Part shown: piece by piece, positions 1 through 7,000 of the stretch
Layout: each line of letters starts with the position of its first letter
How positions within the stretch are numbered: the first letter of the stretch is position 1
From: an uncultured Erysipelotrichaceae bacterium
GTDB taxonomy: Bacteria > Bacillota_I > Bacilli_A > Erysipelotrichales > Erysipelotrichaceae
Reading direction: 5' to 3'
DNA length: 10,638 nucleotides
Assembly (NCBI GenBank): GCA_944326175.1
Contig: CALVCY010000028.1
Span: 1 to 10,638 of the forward strand
Made by a program: the position numbers and the translations under genes
The notes under the pieces: model-generated
What the model was told of the DNA's origin: nothing
The model's input: only the letters and a program-made list of their open reading frames with translations
The model's database searches: none

Positions 1-1276
1 TGGTGGAAATGTTGTCACCGGCAGCATCGAGCATATTGAGCATCGTATTGACATCACGGATTCGCAATGCTTCCGTCAAAATGGCTTCGATGACTTGTTG
101 TTGGTTTTGCTGACGTTGGAAATCACCGGTCAAATAAGCATGGCGTTCTCTGGCATAGGCCAATGCGCCTTCACCATCAAGGCGTTGTTCACCTTCATAG
201 ATATGCACAGTGTAGTGACCACGTTCGGCATCGGAGTTTTGCGCATCGAATTCAACATCAGAAGTGATGGTGATACCACCCAATGCATCGACTAAATCAA
301 CGACACCGGAGAAATTGGACTCAAAATAGAAATCAATGTTGATTCCAAGATAATCTTCAACTGTTGCGATCATGCAGTCGCGGGAAACACTGCGGGCTGC
401 ATTGATCTTGTCTTTGGCTTCACCAACGTAACACGCGGGATGGACGTAGGAGTCACGTGGAATGGATGTCAGGGTTAAACGAAGGGAATATGGATTGAAT
501 GAAGCGACCATCATGGCATCACTTCTGCCATCATCAATACCGGCGATCAATACGGTAAATGGGGTTGTGGTCAGATCAATATCATTGCCTTGGGTATTTT
601 CAGTAGTGGCTGTACCCAGTTCTACTGTGGATAAAACATGCAAAGATGTCGAAATGGCCGCCATGTTTTCGTATCCAGCCAAAGAAGTTTCATAGTCACT
701 GGGCAATACGGCCGCTTTGACTTCGCCGCTCGATAAGGCCGCTAATAGGTCATTGTAATTCTCATAATTGATATATGTGGCTGTTACACTGTCCGCTTCA
801 AGATTCTGCTTGGCCATACCATTTTGACCATTGTCGACCATAAAGCCAATGGTTGAACCATCTAAATCCGAGAGTGAAAGAATGGAATTATCCGCACTGA
901 CAAAACTGCTGGATACACTGACTTCAGGTTGAGAAGTGTCCGTGATCTTGATCACGTTAGAGTTGATCCGCCACACAAAATAAAAACCGACGCATCCCAA
1001 AATCAGCATTAATGTTCCGCTAACGGAAAGTTTCTGAACGAATTTGATGCGGCGTGTTACAACATTTCTAAAACAGAGCCAGTTGATCCGCAAAACTAAC
1101 AAAAAAGAAATGACATTGACTGCCAGGAATACCCATTTATTCAGATTCGCATATAAGTTCACTCCGTTGATCACAAATACCCACGTAATATCGATGAGTA
1201 TGGTCATGATCAAGAAGAATATTTTGATGAAAAATTGATGTTTATGATATCTGGGAACCTTCCGCTTACGATTCAT
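1..1276 (-). CDS. LCP (LytR-CpsA-Psr) family glycopolymer transferase, 3' end cut by window edge
   Basis: LCP enzymes transfer polyprenyl-pyrophosphate-linked glycopolymers (teichoic acid, capsule) onto peptidoglycan outside the membrane. The visible 425 residues begin with MNRKRKVPRY and show three hydrophobic segments (about 16-37, 47-66, 84-104), which puts the rest outside. Residues 121-220 resemble one lobe of a PBP2-type solute-binding protein (LSDLDGSTIGF, then LLAALSSGEVKAAVLP). The LCP domain starts near 238. Its family motifs are SIPRD (271-275), the DKINAA stretch (289-294), VVDLVDALGG (325-334), and ARER (375-378) followed by GDFQRQ (384-389); the arginines are expected to bind the lipid pyrophosphate. 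The start ATG (1274-1276) has no Shine-Dalgarno but lies 7 nt after a -10-like box. The protein is a paralogue of the LCP at 4052-7114. The part beyond residue 425 is not seen, so a tail cannot be excluded. The family call is firm; the polymer is unknown. Confidence 0.9.
   Translation of the reverse strand, partial: MNRKRKVPRYHKHQFFIKIFFLIMTILIDITWVFVINGVNLYANLNKWVFLAVNVISFLLVLRINWLCFRNVVTRRIKFVQKLSVSGTLMLILGCVGFYFVWRINSNVIKITDTSQPEVSVSSSFVSADNSILSLSDLDGSTIGFMVDNGQNGMAKQNLEADSVTATYINYENYNDLLAALSSGEVKAAVLPSDYETSLAGYENMAAISTSLHVLSTVELGTATTENTQGNDIDLTTTPFTVLIAGIDDGRSDAMMVASFNPYSLRLTLTSIPRDSYVHPACYVGEAKDKINAARSVSRDCMIATVEDYLGINIDFYFESNFSGVVDLVDALGGITITSDVEFDAQNSDAERGHYTVHIYEGEQRLDGEGALAYARERHAYLTGDFQRQQNQQQVIEAILTEALRIRDVNTMLNMLDAAGDNIST
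617..916 (-). other. Solute-binding-protein-like half domain inside the left LCP protein
   Basis: This stretch encodes residues 121-220, between the third membrane segment and the LCP core. It has the order typical of PBP2 solute-binding proteins: a D-L-x-G-x-x-x-G-F strand and loop, then an aromatic strand with LLAAL, then GEVKAAVLP, which matches the family's 'G-x-V-D-A' step. It is about 100 residues, roughly half of a full PBP2 fold. The same arrangement occurs in the second LCP of this window. The assignment is by eye only; ligand binding is not shown. Confidence 0.5.
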
Positions 1277-1283
1277 GCGTATT

Positions 1284-1313
1284 AGGATAACCCAAACCGG
1301 TATGGTTTATCAA
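1284..1313 (-). promoter_or_regulatory. Candidate promoter of the left LCP gene, giving a leaderless transcript
   Basis: A -35 box TTGATA (1308-1313) is followed by an 18-nt spacer and a -10 box TATCCT (1284-1289) on the minus strand. Only 7 nt separate the -10 box from the ATG at 1276, so transcription would start at or next to the start codon. The absence of a Shine-Dalgarno upstream of this ATG fits that reading. The -10 matches consensus at 4 of 6 positions, so confidence is moderate. Confidence 0.45.
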
Positions 1314-1322
1314 CCGCACAAT

Positions 1323-1340
1323 CATGTGAATGGTCACATG
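1323..1340. promoter_or_regulatory. Operator-like inverted repeat upstream of the left LCP promoter
   Basis: Perfect 7-nt arms CATGTGA and TCACATG flank a 4-nt centre (ATGG). The dyad ends 10 nt upstream of the candidate -35 box of the LCP gene. No T run follows on either strand, so it does not look like a terminator; an operator for a dimeric regulator is the simpler guess. It could also act in RNA at the 3' end of the 128-residue gene's transcript. Confidence 0.35.
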
Positions 1341-1390
1341 GATCAGTGAATCGAATGGTAAAACCACTTAAATTGAATGGTCAAAACCAC
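1328..1390. repeat. Short direct repeats, GAATGGT(C)A core
   Basis: The core GAATGGT recurs at 1328, 1353 and 1375, with start-to-start steps of 25 and 22 nt. The last two copies extend to GAATGGTAAAACCAC (1353-1367) and GAATGGTCAAAACCAC (1375-1390), nearly identical over 15-16 nt. The third lies in the 3' end of the 128-residue gene, and the first overlaps the operator-like dyad. They may be regulator sites or a trace of local duplication. Confidence 0.45.
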
Positions 1391-1754
1391 CTGCAATTTG
1401 CACAATCGGATAAAATGGATGCAATTTACCGCTTTTTAAGCGATATATCTGTTCAATGTCATCATAGTTTTCACCAATACGGAGAAACTGATACTCAAAC
1501 GATTGCTTTTCAATCTTTTCCAGTGCATCGCAAAAAGCAATGATTTCAGGAAAGAATTGATCGTACCATCGAATGTTGTCCCATCCAAAATAGACACCAT
1601 AATCATCGATCTGATAATAATCCATATTGCTTTCTAAAAGTAGATTCAAGTCATCTGGACAACAATGTTGATCCAAATAATCATCAATACTTGATTTAAG
1701 AAAATCAAATCCGGATATTGTTGTCACCATTCGGACGGTTGAAAAATAACTCAT
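1368..1754 (-). CDS. Hypothetical protein, 128 residues, in the AT-rich island
   Basis: I do not recognise a named family. The protein starts MSYFSTVRMVTTISG. It looks soluble: no signal peptide or membrane segment is visible. It is acidic and rich in aromatics, with a vicinal cysteine pair in HCCPDD (residues 30-35). The middle and end (GWDNIRWYDQFFPE, then FLRIGENYDDIEQ) resemble a pattern I associate with small accessory proteins of Firmicute mobile elements, where a WY segment is followed by R-I-G-E-x-x-D-D-I-E; this is from memory and unchecked. The start at 1754 is supported by AGAGGG a few nt upstream. It lies 70 nt downstream of the GNAT gene on the same strand and could be cotranscribed. 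Its base composition is AT-rich like the GNAT pair, unlike the LCP genes, suggesting it arrived with them. Confidence 0.7.
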   Translation of the reverse strand: MSYFSTVRMVTTISGFDFLKSSIDDYLDQHCCPDDLNLLLESNMDYYQIDDYGVYFGWDNIRWYDQFFPEIIAFCDALEKIEKQSFEYQFLRIGENYDDIEQIYRLKSGKLHPFYPIVQIAGGFDHSI

Positions 1755-1824
1755 ATATCCCTCTTCACATCCTTAAGAGACGTGAAGCCTGAAAATTGAC
1801 TTTTTTTTAACCTTCTTAACGATG

Positions 1825-2403
1825 TTAGACTCCCTTTATATAAATTAACAATCCATTGAGCGGATTAGATCGATAAAATTTGAAACCTGTTTTTTCATAG
1901 AAAAATCGAAGATACGGATTATCTTGACACTCCACATATATAGCTCTAAAAGGAATAATCGATTTACATTTTTGTACATGTGTCATGACCAAGTCCATCA
2001 AATCCATACCGTTAATTCGATTTAGTTCAGGTAACGTATAATTTTTGGCAAATTGTCCCAGTAAAACACAACTTACAACTTGCCTAATTTGGAACGCGGT
2101 TCCAAAAAGTCTACGCTTAGCAGATGAACCAAGATCATCGACATGTAAATCCCTGACTGCAAGTGAAAAGAACCCATAGAACCGAGATAAATCACTTTTA
2201 AAAACCAACATTGTACGAGTTATGTCATTCATTTCATAACTTATTGCTTTTTCTTTCAAAAAAGTTTCTATCTCTGGGTTTGGATAACATGAAAAATCTC
2301 GAATTGCGTCAGTGGCAATATCGATTCCATTTTGATTAAACAGCACAAAATCATAAAGATTTATCACTTTTGTTTTGTAATCTCCGTGCACGTTTAGCTT
2401 CAT
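1825..2403 (-). CDS. GNAT-family N-acetyltransferase, TacT-like toxin candidate
   Basis: TacT-type toxins acetylate the amino group of charged tRNA and stop translation. The order of elements matches that group: an N-terminal stretch IRDFSCYPNPEIETFL, then RTMLVFKSDLSRFYGFFSLA (the TacT 'RTFVV...GFYSLA' region), then a helix start NRINGMD corresponding to the acetyl-CoA loop R-x-x-G-x-G/A, with D in the last position, and finally FFYEKTGF, whose tyrosine matches the catalytic Tyr of TacT. The 5' end overlaps the antitoxin-like gene in another frame. The start is uncertain: the ATG at 2403 is used here (192 residues), but it lacks a Shine-Dalgarno. A GTG at 2367 would give VINLYDF at the N-terminus, which fits relatives better and overlaps the upstream gene by only 17 nt; a GGAG at 2382-2385 is rather far from it. 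The sequence is clearly AT-rich. Toxicity is inferred from pairing and motifs; an ordinary metabolite acetyltransferase remains possible. Confidence 0.8.
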   Translation of the reverse strand: MKLNVHGDYKTKVINLYDFVLFNQNGIDIATDAIRDFSCYPNPEIETFLKEKAISYEMNDITRTMLVFKSDLSRFYGFFSLAVRDLHVDDLGSSAKRRLFGTAFQIRQVVSCVLLGQFAKNYTLPELNRINGMDLMDLVMTHVQKCKSIIPFRAIYVECQDNPYLRFFYEKTGFKFYRSNPLNGLLIYIKGV

Positions 2404-2560
2404 ATATTTGAGCGAATTTACGAAAATCTTCTTCAGTAGCATAGTGAATATCAATATTGGATTTCACTTCAACAGGTTTGGTTTCTTCCAAGATTTCCAA
2501 AAGACGCTGAAAATCATCTTCCGATAGCACAGGGGTGCAAAAGAAACTTGATGTAGCCAT
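2351..2560 (-). CDS. Small antitoxin-like partner of the GNAT protein, 69 residues
   Basis: The stretch PVLSEDDFQRLLEILEE (about residues 10-26) resembles the toxin-binding C-terminal part of DUF1778 antitoxins such as TacA and AtaR, where a 'V-I-L-x-E-x-x-F/W' segment precedes a short amphipathic helix. Here it lies almost at the N-terminus, so the ribbon-helix-helix DNA-binding part of DUF1778 is missing. The rest is charged: ATEEDFRKFAQIYEAKRARR, then a Lys/Ser-rich end. Small proteins beginning 'M-x-T-S-S' before GNAT genes are, from memory, common in Clostridia. The ATG at 2560 is chosen over an in-frame ATG 21 nt upstream because AAGGAGGG lies just before it. The TGA stop lies inside the 5' end of the GNAT gene. 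Antitoxin function is inferred from position and motif. Confidence 0.7.
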   Translation of the reverse strand: MATSSFFCTPVLSEDDFQRLLEILEETKPVEVKSNIDIHYATEEDFRKFAQIYEAKRARRLQNKSDKSL

Positions 2561-2579
2561 AATCCCTCCTTTCATGGTC

Positions 2580-2622
2580 ACAATATCATTTTGAATTTAC
2601 CAAATCAATAATCCAGCAGCAA
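2580..2622 (-). promoter_or_regulatory. Candidate promoter region of the antitoxin-GNAT pair
   Basis: Two overlapping promoter-like pairs with 17-nt spacers lie just upstream of the small gene on the minus strand: TTGCTG (2617-2622) with TAAATT (2594-2599), and TTGATT (2603-2608) with TATTGT (2580-2585). Each is only a partial consensus match. Either would start transcription shortly before the AAGGAGGG site. I cannot choose between them. Confidence 0.25.
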
Positions 2623-2672
2623 AAGATGGGTGGGATAAAACCATTTTTGTTCATAAAAGATGTTTCGCTCAA
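2586..2672 (-). CDS. Possible 28-residue leader peptide upstream of the antitoxin-like gene
   Basis: A strong AAGGAGG Shine-Dalgarno lies 7 nt before a TTG codon (2670-2672). The frame reads LSETSFMNKNGF, then a short hydrophobic stretch IPPIFCCWIIDLV, and stops at 2586, 26 nt before the ATG of the antitoxin-like gene. Nothing else in this gap explains so good a ribosome site. It could be a regulatory leader peptide, the start of a decayed gene, or chance. The TTG start and short length keep confidence low. Confidence 0.25.
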   Translation of the reverse strand: MSETSFMNKNGFIPPIFCCWIIDLVNSK

Positions 2673-2721
2673 ATTTTCCTCCTTCATTCCCTTAAGAGAA
2701 AGAAATTCGATAAAAAGGCAT

Positions 2722-2754
2722 AAAAAATCGCTCCGTCGATTGGAGCGATTTTTT
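2722..2754 (-). terminator. Rho-independent terminator of the FucI-like gene
   Basis: A 13-bp stem (AAAAAATCGCTCC paired with GGAGCGATTTTTT) closes a 7-nt loop and starts 15 nt after the stop of the FucI-like gene at 2770. On the minus strand the right arm ends in a T run. The arms are symmetric in their A and T tracts, so it would also work on the plus strand. It separates the isomerase gene from the AT-rich island. Confidence 0.9.
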
Positions 2755-2769
2755 TATTTTAGAATATGG

Positions 2770-3957
2770 TTATTTCACCCATTTGAAGAATTCATCAACC
2801 AATTCACTGTAATCCCCATTGACGACCATGTGGTGGTTGCCGATCGGATCTGTTGTGAAATAAGACGTACCCTTATCGAGTGTCACCTGGATCTGAGTGC
2901 GGCACAAGAATGTTTCGCACAAGTTGTTGTCGATATTGGCTTTGGAAACAAAATGTCTGGACAGATCGCCGGCACATTTGAATACCGTGGCTTCACCAGT
3001 GTCGATCTTGCCCCGTACGGCAACGCCGAGTCCACTTTCAAAATGCGTCATCAGACTGTACTCGCTGATCATGGTCAACGGCAAGGTGCAATGAGCAAAG
3101 ATCATGGATTTTTCATCCAGGATACGGCTTGGATTGCACATGAATACCGGTTTGTCAGAAAGTAATCCGATTACGGACATGGATACCAATGACTGCATAT
3201 CGCCTTCACATCCGCCGTAAATACCTTCGGCATTGAGAATGGCTAATGCCATGCAACCAGTGGATTTGATTGGTCCCAATAAATCAAAGCAACGGATGGT
3301 CACGGCATTGAGACGATACTTATCACACAATCGTTTGATCGCACCGTAGATCTCCAGGGATTTCTTGATTTCGTTTTTATCGAAATCACTGTTTTCGATT
3401 CTCAATGTGAATTCATTGGACGGATATTCGCATTTATTGATTTCATCGAATAATTCTTCCATGGGGATATCTACCAAGACCATACCGGCATTACGATAGG
3501 CATTGATCGGATCCACATCGGATGCGATCAACCAATCGCTGGGTTTACCAATGGAACCGAGTCTGAAACCATTGAGTTTGGATTTGACTTCAAACACTTT
3601 GGCTAACTGAGCGACTTTTTTGGCAACATATTCAGGTTTTCCATGGATGATCTCACCATTTAACCCTTTGAGCTTCATGAAAGATAAAATTTCCATGGAT
3701 GCAGCGAGTGAATTGGATTCACCACTGGTTAGAATGAAGATCGGTTCAGGTAATTCCGGAACGATTTTGATGAATTTGCCTTCGGTACCACCGGTAGCAA
3801 TAAACACCATCTTGAAATCATAATTGTTCAATTCGTCGATGGTATGAACCAGTTCAAGCTGTTGGCCGCTGGTCTGGGATAGATTCTCTACATATTTGCG
3901 GTCTTTCTCTTCAACACCGTGAAGGTCAGACATAATGTAAAGCACACCAATTTTCAT
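2770..3957 (-). CDS. FucI/AraA-family sugar isomerase-like protein, 395 residues
   Basis: The protein fits the L-fucose/L-arabinose isomerase superfamily (COG2407 type), whose members convert aldoses to ketoses with a divalent metal. An N-terminal Rossmann-like part (MKIGVLYIMSD; FIATGGTEG at 53-61) is followed by a catalytic half. Likely metal and substrate residues are E251 and D253 in YGGCEGDM, D281 and H289 in the stretch ending AHCTLP, and H375-H376 in PIGNHHMVV, matching the family's E, D, H ligands. It is shorter than FucI (about 590 residues), as usual for this branch. No signal peptide is seen, so it is cytoplasmic. The start at 3957 has AAGGAGA 10 nt upstream. It is a single-gene unit between its own promoter and terminator. 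No kinase, aldolase or transporter adjoins it, so the substrate is unknown and a role outside sugar catabolism is possible. Confidence 0.8.
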   Translation of the reverse strand: MKIGVLYIMSDLHGVEEKDRKYVENLSQTSGQQLELVHTIDELNNYDFKMVFIATGGTEGKFIKIVPELPEPIFILTSGESNSLAASMEILSFMKLKGLNGEIIHGKPEYVAKKVAQLAKVFEVKSKLNGFRLGSIGKPSDWLIASDVDPINAYRNAGMVLVDIPMEELFDEINKCEYPSNEFTLRIENSDFDKNEIKKSLEIYGAIKRLCDKYRLNAVTIRCFDLLGPIKSTGCMALAILNAEGIYGGCEGDMQSLVSMSVIGLLSDKPVFMCNPSRILDEKSMIFAHCTLPLTMISEYSLMTHFESGLGVAVRGKIDTGEATVFKCAGDLSRHFVSKANIDNNLCETFLCRTQIQVTLDKGTSYFTTDPIGNHHMVVNGDYSELVDEFFKWVK

Positions 3958-3998
3958 ATCGTATAAATCTCCTTGTGCTTCTATTTTACATGGTTTTA

Positions 3999-4027
3999 AC
4001 TATAGAAAAAAGGCAGAACGATGTGAA
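3999..4027 (-). promoter_or_regulatory. Promoter of the FucI-like gene, embedded in the upstream terminator
   Basis: TTCACA (4022-4027) and TATAGT (3999-4004) are separated by exactly 17 nt, and each matches the sigma-A consensus at 5 of 6 positions. Transcription would begin near 3992, giving a leader of about 35 nt that contains the AAGGAGA site. The -35 box is formed by the loop region of the terminator hairpin and the -10 box follows its T run, so the two elements share the same DNA. Confidence 0.7.
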
Positions 4028-4041
4028 ATCGTTTCTGCCTT
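4004..4041 (-). terminator. Rho-independent terminator of the GT2-LCP operon
   Basis: On the minus strand AAGGCAGAAACGAT pairs with ATCGTTCTGCCTT across a loop of about 5 nt (TTCAC), with one bulged base, followed by a run of T. It begins 11 nt after the LCP stop codon. It overlaps the promoter of the next gene. Confidence 0.85.
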
Positions 4042-4051
4042 AGTAAATTAA

Positions 4052-7000
4052 TTATGCACGAAGTACAGGGACCTTGCTCATATCGATAGATTGATATGTT
4101 GTCTCTTGAGCAATGAATCTTAAACTTCTAAATGCATTACGGAACAATGTCGCAGTTTGAGCTGCAGGATCAGTACCATCCGATACCGGAGGCTCAGATT
4201 CAGTATTAGTACCTTGTTCAGGAGAGACTCCATTACCAATTTCTTGCCCACCTGATTGATCAGGAGTAGGGTCAGTACCGCCCTGGCCTCCAGACTCACC
4301 ACCTGAAGAAGGTGAATCCGTAGGCTTTAGTGTGCATCCGGTATAGGGATTTCCCTCATAGCCCGAATCACACTGACACTCAGTCCCAACTAAGGTTGCA
4401 TTAGTTCCACATGTAGTGGGAGGTACTGTTTCATCCTTAATACATTGATTACCTTCTAAATGGAATCCAGGATCACAGGACGTAGGTATATTTGGCACAC
4501 AAACACCATTTTCTAAGTGTTCATTTTCTCCACAAGTCGGAGTCGTAGAAATTGTCTGACAAGAAGAACCGTTCCACTGCGTACCTGTTGGACATGCCGC
4601 GCATGAACCAGAACTAAAATCAGGTTTATCGGACGGGCAAACACAAGCAGTACCGCTTTCGTTTGGAACCTGTCCGTTATTGCATTGTAATCCTGGTGTT
4701 GAAGTTGGTTTATCAGAAGGTTGAGTTGTTGGTGAAGTAGACGGTTTTATCGTCGGCGAGTTCGACGGGGTCGATGTATCCTTAACACATTCTTTTAAAG
4801 TTGAATCAATATGATATCCAACTGAACAAGAACTTGTTGTTGCAATGCACATTCCTGCGGCAGGATCATAAATTCCGCCGTTATCTTTACATGATTGTTT
4901 ATTCGCTGCATCACATTTCTGCCCAACTTGGCATCCACTTGGTGTTTCTTGTGGTTTTGCCTTACAAACACCATTGTTATCTGGTTCGTAACCATCCGGG
5001 CATTTAGCGACACATACACCACCAGCTACCGTTGATGTATCCCAGTATCCGCCTGCCTTACCGCAATCAGATTGATTTTTGCACGCTTCCGGATGGTCTA
5101 CACTACATGAGTTTCCAATCGAACAATACGTACCATTCCATACATTCCCAACACCGGTACATGCACTTTCTGTGGTACAACCACTCGGATTATCGGCACT
5201 ACATACATTCACGGTACAGTAACCATACGTGCTTTCCACATATCCAGCCTGGCATGAAGAACTACAGGAATTGCTATCCCAGCTCCACTTACCGCCGGCC
5301 GCCACGCACGCCGTATCCGTCGTATACGTACTGTAATCCGTCTGAACGGTCTGACAGCCTTTTTCAGAGACGAACTGTGTACCCACCGGACAAGCACAAG
5401 CACCATTACTGTATGTACCACCCGTGCTTTCACACCAGTAACTTGGCGGGGTCTGGCTTTGCTTGATGGCTTCACTATACGTTTCGTTGGACACTTTCGG
5501 TGCGACGAATTCATAGGACGCATCGAAAACCATATATTTATTCGAAGAATACGTCTTGTCGATCATCAAGTTACGCTGGATCGCATCATGGTTGTCCGCA
5601 ATGGATCCTTCATACGGAACGACAATGGATAATGGTAATCCAGCGGATTCGCTCCATATGGAAGAGTTATATCCAGTGACACGACTGCCGACGATGTCCA
5701 CCAGTTTTTCCGGATGGTCATCTGTATATTTCCATCGTGCCATCTTTTGCATCGTATAGTTGAACAAATCAATCAATTGATTTTGACTGATATTGGTATC
5801 GATATTATCAGCAGCAGCTTGCAAAATATTGAGCATCGTATTCAAATCTCGAATACGCAGACACTTCGTCAAAATCGCGTTGATAACAGTCTGTTGGTTG
5901 ATCTGACGCTGGAAATCGCCCATCGCATACAGTTTACGTTCACGCGCAAACGCCAATGCCTGTTCACCATTCAACGGTACGTTTTCACCAGCCGGTACCC
6001 AGACTGTCGCATGACCGCGTTCACTGCTCGCCGTTTGACCATCCTTAATTTCATAAGGGTTATTGACCACAATCCCGCCAATGGCATCGACGATATCGAC
6101 CACCCCTTGGAAATTGGCCATGAAATAATAATCGATATCGATGTCCAACAATGTTTCGACCGTGGACATGATGCAACTCAAACCACCTGTTGGATAAGCC
6201 GAGTTGATCTTATTGGAACCACCACCACAAATCGGTACCCAGGAGTCACGCGCGATCGAACTCATGGTCAAACGCATGGAAATCGGATTGAATGTCGCAA
6301 CGATGATACTGTCGGTCAACCCATCCGCACTTCCTAAAATCAAAACAGAAAACGGTTCTTTGGTCAGATCCTTTTCGTTATCCACTTCGACCGTGGATTC
6401 GACCACAGTCTGAAAATCCAATAACGAATGGAACTCATCGATATGTTCTTCCAACGTCGCTTCATTGCCATACATGGTGGCATAGTTACCCGGTAATGCT
6501 GCCGCATCGACATCACCACCCACCAAAGCCAATAGCAATGTCGAGAACGAATCGTATTCGACCGTTGTGACGGAAATCCCATTGGCTTCCATCTGTTCCT
6601 GACTCTTTTCAGCATAGGTCGTATCGGGAACGATACCCAATAATTTACCATTTAATCCATTCAGATCCGTAATGGTCGAACCATAGACCACGATGGAAGT
6701 ATCCACCGACTCAGTGACCGTACCACTGGTATTGATCATAGCATTCATGCTGTTGTTGACCCGCATGACCAAATAGTTACCCGGTATGGTCACCACCAAT
6801 AACAACACCAGCAAAACGATCCCGGCTTCAAATAAAGGAACTCTTCGGTTTTTGATAAAGAAGAATACCACCAGGTTGACGATCAATAACAATACCAATA
6901 CCACTGCATTGATGATCAAAAAGATATTCTTGCTCAATGTGGAGAATGAATTGATGCCGAATACTAATAGCACCATCAATACATCCACGACCACTAGTGC

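Noticed and set aside
1763..1787. Inverted repeat CTTCAC...GTGAAG before the 128-residue gene
   Set aside because: Only a 6-bp stem with a 13-nt loop. It touches the ribosome site but is too weak to call a regulator or terminator.
1800..1824. T-rich stretch after the GNAT stop as a possible terminator
   Set aside because: On the minus strand it reads as an A run, and no convincing hairpin precedes it.
2352..2354. ATGA overlap at the antitoxin-like stop as the GNAT start
   Set aside because: That ATG is not in the GNAT reading frame.
2626..3165. 179-codon plus-strand frame opposite the isomerase 3' end
   Set aside because: It crosses the terminator hairpin and is antisense to a well-supported gene.
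5032..5466. 144-codon plus-strand frame opposite the cysteine-rich tail
   Set aside because: It is Tyr, His, Arg and Pro-rich, as expected for an antisense shadow of Cys/Gly/Thr codons, with no ribosome site or domain.
5714..6337. 207-codon plus-strand frame opposite the LCP core
   Set aside because: It is antisense to conserved LCP motifs, with low-complexity Ile/Asp/Arg composition and no recognisable fold.
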